From: Henricia sp. BOLD:AAB3569
Taxonomy: Eukaryota > Echinodermata > Asteroidea > Spinulosida > Echinasteridae
DNA length: 64,000 nt
Assembly (NCBI GenBank): GCA_037783545.1
Contig: JBBELK010001402.1
Location: 62,001 to 126,000 of the forward strand
Reading direction: 5' to 3'
The position numbers were made by a program, and so were the translations under genes. This document shows, in pieces, positions 33,201 through 44,200 of this stretch (the stretch's first letter is position 1; the number at the start of each line of letters is the position of its first letter). A model generated the notes under the pieces. It ran no database searches. It worked only from the letters and a program-made list of their open reading frames with translations, and was not told the DNA's origin.

Positions 33201-36200
33201 GCGTACGCACATCCTGGAAAATGTTCCAAATGCGCGCGTGTGTCCTTTGAAACACGACGTAGCCGATGCGCGTCACAACAAATTTCCGCTGAAGATCCTG
33301 ATGCATGTGACAATTTGTAGGAAGTGACGTCATTTGAGAGTGATCAATAGAACTAGTACTTTATCAATTCAAATTACTCGGTACATTTTGAGCGAAATTT
33401 GAAATCTTTCAATAAAAATTTTAAAATGTCACTTGATTTTAGAAGTTCGTACTAGTTTTATATTGAATAGTTTTTCTTATGTTTTGGGGAATATATGACA
33501 TTCACAAGGCCAAACACTGTTTATATGCTGAGAGTAAGGCATAACAAAAAAAATGTTATGTTGGCGTAACCCGACCGACCCTAAAAATACGGCCGACCCT
33601 GGATATTTTTATTTTTTTCAAGGGAAGAAATTTAATGATTAAAATCTATATAAATGAGTTATAAATACGTTTGAAACCATTTCTGACCGTTTCTCATTGT
33701 TGTATTGACTTGTCTGACGCTGGCGCGCGTGGAACTTTGGAGTGCACATTGTTGCACCAACGATCGAACGTGCAGCAGAAGATTGCGCAGGCTCTACAAC
33801 AATGTACATGTACAGGTGTGATATCGATACGGAGATAGATGCACCAAGTATACATTGTATGTATAGTCGCGTCCCCGACTCCCACTCAGAGCAGCCTCAC
33901 GCTCGCTGAACCGAAGGAGCTCTACATGAAAAATATGGTAGCCTCGTCCTAGACTGTTGCACGGCGCGGACAGCTACATACAATATTTAAAATATTTGGC
34001 TATTTATTTTGTGCTTAAAAAATAGTTTGTTACAATATAAATTATTTTAATTATTTTTTCAGCATTTTACACAATAAAAACTGATATATATACATTCTAA
34101 AAATTGTAAACTATTTTGTGACCCCGGCGACCCGGCCCCGTGTTTTACACAGTCGCATCAACATGGCGCCCAGTTCCGAAGCGTACAGTGTTTCCATCAA
34201 GGGAAAATGTAGATCTGCGGTCATTTTTGATCGCTTAAAACGGATAAATTTGAGTCAACAGCTGAGGTTAATCGCCCAGAGCTGCGTCAAAGGAAGAAGC
34301 GGGTCCATACAAAGATGTGGAATCAGATGAAACGGCCAGCATTTTGTCTGATTTTGGTTTCCACTTTTTCATGTCATTTTCGTTTGAGGGCCCGTTACGC
34401 CAACATAACATTTTTTTTGTTTATGCCTAATGGTTCTCTAAAGCCCTGTGCTTACAAACAAACAAAAATAGCTCAAGAAGTGTCCCGATTTCATGGAATG
34501 GCCCATATAAGCATGTACAATGCATGTGATGTGATGTCAGATGTATGCAAAATGAATTTAACTAAACTTGGATTCGAACCAAAGACAAAAATCTCACCTC
34601 TACTGTTTCTGTTGGAAAGCCACAAATGATATCAGTGGCTATTGTAACACCTGGGACTCTGCCAGAAAAGAAAAATACAATAGATGATGAGGTAACATCT
34701 ACAGCCAGAGCAAATGGAAGGTAAAAACATTAAACTGCAGTCAATAGGAGAAAGTGCATGTGATTCTGTTAGAATCCTTTGCAGGGAAGAGCCCAGCCTG
34801 GCACATTCATGGGACATCAGGCAGGTTCATTACCATACACGGACACTCAGAACTTTCCTTGTTATGACATATAAACCAAATGTTAGTTTGATGATAAACA
34901 CGCAAAAAGTAGGAGGGAAAAGTGTCATGAATTTACTAAGGAATTTTTTTTGAGAGAAATCATTTTTTGAGAGTTGTCCTATAGGTTTAGCGCATGGGGT
35001 CTCAGAGGGTGTCTGTGCATGGTAATCTTTCCCATATCAGGCCCGTCATCTTGCCATTGTCTGGATGTCTGGTCAATGTACGTGTACTATAAGGGTGTAG
35101 TGTAATTATGTGCCATTTTGTCCAAACTCTGGTCAGAGAATGATATGCATACAAGTCCTTCATATATTTCTATGGCAACCCAAGTGCTGTTAGGGGGAAT
35201 GCCACAATCTAACTGCTGATAGGATTGTGCGCCTTCGCCAGGTAGCCACCTAGTTGAATTGATATGGTAGACATGTGCGCTATATAAGTGTCCACCATTA
35301 CATTACAATATTAGTACATGAAAAGTAGAGTGCAAATAGGTAATTATTCAGCCAGTTTTCGGACAAAATGGCAATGCACATTCTACAAATTTTCGATTGC
35401 TATACTCTGTGAAGTTTGTACCAGCTTTTCAGTGGGTCACTTTTCTTTATATAACATTATACAAGTTGCACTTGTTTATTACAATGGCTTTTGTTTCTTG
35501 GGTATAATAGTACTTCTGTTTTCATATCTGGGCAACATAGAGACAAAAAGCCAGAAAATCCACATACATTTCTTTAAAAATCAGTTGCCACAAAAACCAA
35601 CTGTACCTTTCTCTGAGAAAGTCCACAACATGTCTGAACTCGGCAACGGTGTATTCCCGCTTCATGTCAAGCAAAACATTGTCTGAGCCGGTTTGAACTG
35701 GTACATGGAGAAAGGAGTAGACTCTGGGGTGTCTTAAGATTTTAGCCATCTCCTGCAGGTGTGAGAGAACGTAGGTCTTGTAAATATTCGGGTGAATACA
35801 AAAAGCTCAAGAAACAACTGACCGTACTTGAACACATTATGTCAATGCTTAGTATGGGCACAACAGTGGTGGAAAAATTGCACTTTTTATTTCATAACTT
35901 CCCAATACTGCATTTCTTTAGCTATACATGTATTTCATTTGAAAGCTAATAAATTTGTCAAGCCGAGAAAGTTATTAATATTTTATTCAGTGAAAACGGC
36001 CCTGATAACAAGCAATATACCTAAAGCTGTGTGTAATTTCTAAACATTATCACAGAGTAATCCTTAAAGGCAGTACACATGATTGGTATCTCGAAGAATG
36101 AGAAATGTTCACAGATTTACACATAACTTACACGATATAAACATGATGACGGCAGAAAACGTCCCCTTAAATGGTCTTGTCTGAAGTGCTATAGTCTTTG

Positions 36201-38172
36201 AGAAATGAGTAAAACAATGAATTTTCGTCTCATGAGACGAAAATTTACTTTGCCCCAAAACCATTTCGCCCTGCACCACTTAGCCCTGAACCACTTCGCC
36301 CCAAAAGCCACCTTGCCCCCAAACTACTTCACCCTTACACGTACACCACTTCGTCCGAATGCCACTTCGCACCAAAACACTTCGTGCACAGGCTGTGTTT
36401 CAGAGCTAAGTGGTTCGGGACGAAATGGTTTTGGGGCGAAGTGACCGTAAAGCCTTTTTTTACTGTTTTCTCAAAAGTTAGACAAAGTACGGAGCTGATT
36501 TTTGCTCAGGTTGGTTTTAATCATTCATATCTTCAATCACACAGGGAGATAATATAAATTGTTGACTGGTGTGGTGTGGGATATGGAGTTTTAACACCCG
36601 AGGGAGCTCATAGCACCCGAGGCAACGCCGAGGGTGCTATGAGCTCCCGAGGGTGTTAAAACCCATATCCCACACCACACCAGTCAACAATTGTTTTGTT
36701 ATATCCCGTCTCATGGTCTCCGTACAGCATAATAATATCGTTTCTATTATTTGGAATGTTGAAATTGTAAAAACAATTCGTCTCTGCACTTTCGCTAGTC
36801 CTCGGACTACTACTACCTGTGCGTGTGTGTAACATTGCGAAAGTAGCACGCGCACAGCGTGTGGAATAATGCGATGTGCGTGCGCGTTGTGCGCCTCTAG
36901 CGGGCGTAACACGCGGTTTCTTTTACTAATGGAGCCTCATACAGCGCGTTACGCGTGCTATGGACAGGGACAAAGAACACGCACAGTACGGCCGGGTGAT
37001 ATGAAGTTAAATTCGCATACGGCAGGGTGATATGAGTTTTTATCACATGGACATGTGACCGTTCTGGACCAATGAAACTGCAGTATACCAAGACGGGGTA
37101 TAACAAAACTATTTGTAACAGTTTACAAATCATGTGTACTATCTTTAAAGCTCGTATATATGCAATGTCCCTAAATGTTACATAACCATTTGACTGTAAA
37201 AACCTTACTCAAATGGAAAGCAGAAGTGGTTCCAACTGTCCAATATGGTATATTTAAAAAAAACATAATTGAAGATGATTGTTTTATACAAAAGCACCCT
37301 CCTGTGAATGAAACTACATGTAGGCCCGTGACTACCATGATATTTTGGCTTATTTTTTCGTGCAGTATAGCCAGGGAACCAGCCTTTATAGGACGGTGGC
37401 TTTGCACAATTTCATGAAAGCTTGCACATAGTTTTTAATAATTTCCTTGGACTGTAGATGAGGTACAATGGTGACTAGTACACAGATTAGTTATTATCAT
37501 ACACATCCTCAGTCTCACATAGAGATAACGCCATTTGTAACAGTTTTGCAATCCTGTAATCTATCTTTAACGAGCCCTCACCTCTAAGTGTTCCAATATG
37601 TAAGGAGGGTTGGTCATTCCGATGCGCATTCTGCAACCTTCTGGTATGACCTCCACTAATTGCCATAGCAACTCGGTGATGTTGGTGCCTATGTCTCTAC
37701 CATAGGCCCCCGTGTCCTCACTCGTTAGCCAGATTTCACAAACACCCTCTGATAAAAACAACACATAGAAAAAAATATAAAGAAATGCAAACCATAGAAA
37801 TGCAAGCAAACCTGGGATGAGAGAAAATCCTAAGGGCCTTCCTGGGATTTGAACCCGAGACCTCTGACTCACCGGGAAGACGCTCTACGAGCTGAGCTAT
37901 AAGGCACAGTGGTATATCCCTCAGGTTTCCCCTCTAAACCCAATTTTTCGCTGTGTGGAAATTTGCACACGGGGTTTTTAGAAAGGCATGTTGTCACACT
38001 ATTTGTAACTCTTTTTAGCATATGCAGCACGATATGTGGCAGAGGGTATCCTCCCTACCATTGTTCCCCCATTGTGTCTCAAACATCCAAGGAATTTCCA
38101 AGGAATTCCTTTCAGTTTTTAGGGGGAGTTGGTGCGTTAACAAAAAGGAAGAGTGTGTTAGGTATAGGGGCG

Positions 38173-38218
<46 letters not shown>

Positions 38219-41200
38219 GTCCCTTTGCCACATATCGTGCTGGGTATACTTTTTGGGCCTAAGTTATTTCTCTTCAGAACAACTTAAACTCATTTCTTTT
38301 ATTTTGAGACCGGACAAAGATATTTCCTCGAAAATATGGTTTGTGTTGACAAAATGCCCCCTTTACCGTGGAAAGACCCAGCTACAAGCTTAGAACTTTT
38401 ACCTTGAAATGACTGCCTAGCACGTTCTACCAACTCATCAGGCTGATAGCTACCCAGCTCCCCTCGGGCGTGCTTGGTTTTACAGTAGGTACACTGGTTC
38501 AGACACCTGAAGTACGAACAAAATAATCAACACATAGCACAACATACATCTATCCTGCAGGATACTCATGGCGCTTTATAGCATTAATATTTGAAGTTAT
38601 TGGGCACAACTCCCCAGGTAGTATGCAGCCTCGGCAGCCTGACACAAATGCTCAGGTGCTACAACCCTTACCCGTTTACCTCTAGGTGGAGAGAGGAAAC
38701 TTACGTATGGCAAAGTGTCCTGCTTTAATAAAGGCAGTATACATCATTGGTAATCTCGAAAATCAGAAATGTTCACAGATTTACGCCTAATTTACACAAT
38801 GATGACGGTAGAAAACTTCCCCTGAAATGGTTTTGTCTGAAGTGCTATAGTCTTTGAGAAATTAGTAAAACAATTAGTTTTCGTCTCAATTCAATTCGCC
38901 CCAAAACCATTTCGCCCAAGTGCCATTTCGCCCCAAACCACTTCCCCCGAGTGCCATTTCGCCCCAAACCACTTCGTCCAAACACTACATCGCCCAAATG
39001 CCCCAAAACCACTTCGTGCACAGGCCGTGGTTCAAGGCGAAATGGTTCAGGGCGAAGTGGTTTTGGGGCGAAATGACTGCAAACCCTTTTTTGACCGTTT
39101 TCTCAAAAAGTACGGAGCTGGTTTTTGCTCAGGTTGGTTTTAATCATGCATATCTTCAATCACACATGGGGATAAAACCATTTGTAACAGTTTACCAATC
39201 ATGTATACTATCTTTAAGAACGCAAGCACGCTGCATGCAACAGGATATTGAGATTAATATGCCAAACTATTCAGCCATGGTTCTCCATTGTATTATTCGC
39301 AATGACACAAAATGTTACTTTATGAGATGAAAAGAAAAATCTTAATCCATGTGCTGATAGCAATGGTAACAAAGAACAGTTGATTTTTTTTTCTGTCGAA
39401 ATTGGCACCTTTCTGTATGTACATTGTATCAACAATGTTTATATAACGCCCAAGTAGATCCCTGTCATTTGATTGGACGATAGCAGGTCACATGGCGTTA
39501 AATAATTTAACCATTTAATGCTACGTCACCAACCGTGCATTTTTGTTCCACACAATTTTTTCCATTGCACGACGCGCCTGCAAGCGAGTGTTCGTGTACG
39601 CGCGCAACATTGCACGATGCTGAAGTGGACACGTTTGTGTAAGACGCACGTGTAGCAGATTCGGATTCGGTCATTGTGATGCGAGGGATGTCAGGGACTA
39701 GGGTCTAAAGTACTTTTTCATATTCTCAGGCTGTCCGATATGTTCTCCAATCAAATGACAATGATCTCATTGGGCGTTATATAAAACAAATAATGAATGT
39801 TTTCCATTCGGTCAATAGAACGAATATTTTCATTTGATGAAAGATGGAATTATTCCATTCTACTCAGCTCCGCCTATTTGAATAGAACATTCCATCTTTC
39901 AACTCATGAAAATATTCGTACCATTGAACTCATAAACATTCATTATTTGTATATAAGTGCATCAATTTGTCGCTTTGCCTCAAGAAAATGCAGTTTGGAG
40001 GAAAGTGGTGTGAAATGACACACCGAAAACCACAAAATCATTGGGCAGCAAATGTCTTTGTGATTTTGTGATTTTCACTGCGTCGATTCACATTAAATTC
40101 CCTCCACACCATATTTTGCCAAAAATCGTTCAGTGCGGATCCACCCTTAAGGGTCAAGGATTGATGATATCCTCATTAATTATTACCCGGTGTTGATTGC
40201 CAGTATTTCTATGAGAGGGTTCTTCCTAATCTTTGGTAGATCCAGCGGTGCTCCTCCAATCTTCCTTCCCTCATGCTTCTTCTGCTTCAACAGCCTAACA
40301 GTGTGCCCTATTCAAAGCAAAATGACAGCCAGTATCAGCCTCAGTAATTAAACAAGGGCAATAAGGCCAATGGCCTCATGTCCTACTTCTGAGTTGGCCC
40401 CAATGCCCCTTCAAGATATACACTTTCTGAGACCAACATATTACTTTCTCTACATCCTGTTTTGGCTCAAAGAGTAATTGTGTACATAGGCCTATTGATT
40501 GCTTTCCGTGACGTAGAACATCCGGGAAAGTTTGGGTGTCACCGGTCGCACGCGTACACGCGCGCGCCAATAGACGCACATGAACATGTGTAAAAAATAC
40601 TCACCAGCGTATTTTCATTTGAAAATGTCGCACGCACGCATTGCGATATGTTCAAATGATTGAGCATGTAGTCAGCTTGTAAAAACAAAAGTTGTTTACT
40701 TGATAACGATTTTTATCCTTAAGAAATGCAATTTATCTTTATCGCTACAACGACCATGGCGCAACAACATAAAGCAAGGTTAAGCAACAGTGCAACCAAT
40801 GCACTTTTCATGCTTTTTTTGGCCGGTAATCACTCGAGCCACTTGGGTCATGAAAAATGACACCCAAAATGGTGGACGGAAGGCGTGACTTCACCGGAAA
40901 GCAATCAATAGATTAGTTGCAAGTCCAGTCGCAGGTCCGGCAATTCTAGGGATGTTTTAGAAACGTACAGCTCTAGAGGTAAGTTATCTCACGCAGGCTC
41001 AATCACGTTGAGAGCCCTTAACTACAGGACTCTCTCAGGTACAGAAAATGTCACATTTCATTGCTGTGTGAATCACTTTGTTCAAACAGGTCCACTTGGA
41101 CCTGTACAAAATCACTAAAGTGGAACAGTCTTGAAAGTGACTCCAAAATGATTAGTCGATTAGTGAACTTGTGGATAACAAGGCATTGCCTTGTTATCCA

Positions 41201-44200
41201 CAAATTCACGGCACTCTACAGACTTGTGTTATGATAAAAAATTGATATTTTAAGAGATTTGCGTTTCTTTTTGTAAGAGTATAAGTAAAAGAAATGCACA
41301 TATTTTCTCCACTTTTTGATTGGAAAAAAAAAGCAGTCAATCTGAGAGTGGGAATTTTCAGCACACAGAAGCTTTATGCAGTCATGCATAATGAAGCTGT
41401 TATGTATCAATATTTCGATGTCAACTTAATTACAAAATAAATTTTCAAATTTTGATTAAACTGAAAATCTGCATTTCTCTTGTTGCTCGGTATAGATCTA
41501 TTGTCTACCTTTCAATGTTTCCTCCACCACCTCCACCACTCTGTCAATCTGCTGTACCCCGACAATGCTGACCCCCTGTATGTAATCCAGTTTAGACTGT
41601 CCCTGTGGAACGCAGCCGGCTACCACCAGGTGTTTGCCCAGCCGCTGGGCATGCTTCACATCATTGCGGAAGTGGTCCTCGGCCGGGTTTTTGACTGTGC
41701 AGCTGTTTAGGAGCCACAGGTCTGCTTCCTCTTGGTGACCTGTTGGGGTTTAAAAACGCCGTTATCACCATGTGTGATTGATGATGTGTATAATAAAAAC
41801 CAACATGTGTATAAGTCGAGTGTTCTCCACTGGTCCAGATTTTGTCTGGGCGCGCCGACGTCGCTCAAGAGGTGAACACATTCACCACCTGAGGGCGCTG
41901 TTCAAAACAAATGCATGCATCTGTCATGGCCGTTATCAATGCTACTACGATAGATTTGCATGATAAGTGAACGATAGTGGCTAGCGAATCACGTTTGGTG
42001 AATTTACACCTAAATTTGGAATAACTTGGCTGTACTTTCAGTGTTTTAGAAGGGAAAATTTATTATTTTTGTCCGGGTGGCCGAGTTTTTTGTCCGGGCG
42101 GCAAATTTTGTCCGGTACCTGTGATGATTTTGTCCGGGGGCATCTATGTCCCAAGAAAACAATGAAAAACCTGTGTCTATGCTTTCGAGAAATTGTGCGA
42201 ATCCTACTTAGGCTGGTTCCGTGGTTATACTGTATGCACAATGGAACCATAATGCCACGATAGTCAGGGGCCTAGTTTCTTTCATAAGGACACACTTGTA
42301 AACAATATATATATATATATATATGGGTCTGTCCACAGTAATGGGGTACATTTGAAAAGTAAGTCAATAATTCCTTTCAGATGTCTTTAGTTTATCTCAG
42401 AATTAAAGAAATGTCCTTGTTTTGTTCTCAGGAGATAACTTTTGCCCAAAAAGGTAAAAAAATTCTGCCACAACATACATTTTTGAAAAGCTTGTGTACA
42501 AATTTTCCTATTACGTAGGTAACGTGGACAGACCATTTTGTGACATTTTTTTCCGTCTTTGTTACACGCGTAATAGGAAAATTTGTGCACGGGGTTTTCA
42601 GAAATGTATGTTGTAGGACTATTTTTCTTACTCCTTGGTGAAAAAGTTATTTCCTCAGTTTAGCTTGATAATTTAAAGATAAAATTAAGACATTTGAAGT
42701 GAACACGGACCTAAGATCTTGAATGTTACAGAAATGTACCCCATTACTGTGGACAGACCCATATATATATACATTTGTATTTATCTTTAATTATCACTTT
42801 TTGATCGCATTGGGCAGAATTATTGCAATGGACAATTGGAAACAAGTTTCTATTTTCCATTTGAGTAGGATTTTTTCGGTCAAATGCTTGAAAAAAGTTG
42901 GGACATTCCAAATCCTTGCATCTGATAAAGCAGTTGTTGCTACGGAAACTCCTGCAAAATTTGCTCCAAAAGTTAGTCTTTAAAATGCTACCTTGTATTT
43001 AATTTTGTAAATCTTGTATACAGGATTTAATGGGAAATTTGTACAAATTACCAAGTAGCTTATCAACAGGCAGGTCATCATGCATCTGATGCGCAACATC
43101 TATATTAAAGACCCTATAGATGATCTGTTTTTGAGCGATTCTGGGAATAAAACCATTATAAATCAAAAGAAAGACATGAACAAACTCATCCAAAGAAATT
43201 TCAGCTCTGTCAAATGTACTACGTTTTCTAAAAACATGAAAATCCATATATACACTTTACCAGTCTTGCCGGGGTGTTTCAAATATTCGTTCTCAGTCGG
43301 TCGCGTACTCTGTAGCTCGCGTCATGCACTCTGTGGTGTGCGTTATACTGCGTGTGTGTGCGACCAACGCGATGCATTAAAAAATGCATCGCGTTGGAAT
43401 ATTTCGGACCGCCCAGATGAGAACCAATATCAGTAAATCGTTTGCAAACGATCTAAATAATTTCATCTTCATGGATTATTTTCTGGTAAAATTATATCAT
43501 CTCGGGCGGAAACATTTCATTGGATAGTTGCTACCAATTCAATCTTTACTTTGAGGAAGGTTTTCCCCGTCAACTCGTTTATTAACTTTTGAGGTCATTG
43601 CAAATGATACAGTGGGCAAACAGTAGCTGGTTTTTATTTTATTTTTAATTAAAAATCTTTTTTTAAAAACTCTTCAGGTAAAGGTTATCCTTTAAGAACA
43701 ACTTGAACACATTTCTTTAAAGGCAGAGGCTCGTCGGCAATGCGCGAGCGCCAATTTTGTGCCACAAAACACGCAGCTCCATGCCTTTGCTGTGGAGCTG
43801 CGTATTTCGTGGCACGAATTTGGCCTTACACGCGCATTGACAAGCCTCTGCCTTTAACCTTAACGGTACCAAATCCTTCAATCTTGAGATAAAATACAGG
43901 CATTTAAAGACAGCAAACTATTACCTTGTTTGGCATGACACAAATGTACCCCATCAGTGAGGAAACACTCTGCTAGAAAATCGTATTCTTAGGGATAATT
44001 ACCTGTTATTTGATAGCCATAAGCAGCAAGCTGTCCAGCCATGTATTCCCCATCAGAGTTGTTATGGGAACATCCCCAAGTCTTAAGAAAGATCCTCTGT
44101 GTGCCTGGGATGATGCTAGGAACAAACGCAAAACATTGTTACACATCGTCATTCACTCTATTTGTTTCAGTGGAAAAAAACGGTATGCTTAATGGTAAGC

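Noticed and set aside
35318..35686. 122-codon plus-strand frame
   Set aside because: Antisense shadow overlapping CDKAL1 exon 7 and its intron.
37909..38262. 117-codon frame with a Gly-rich tail
   Set aside because: The glycines come from the poly-G run and the rest is repeat sequence found elsewhere.
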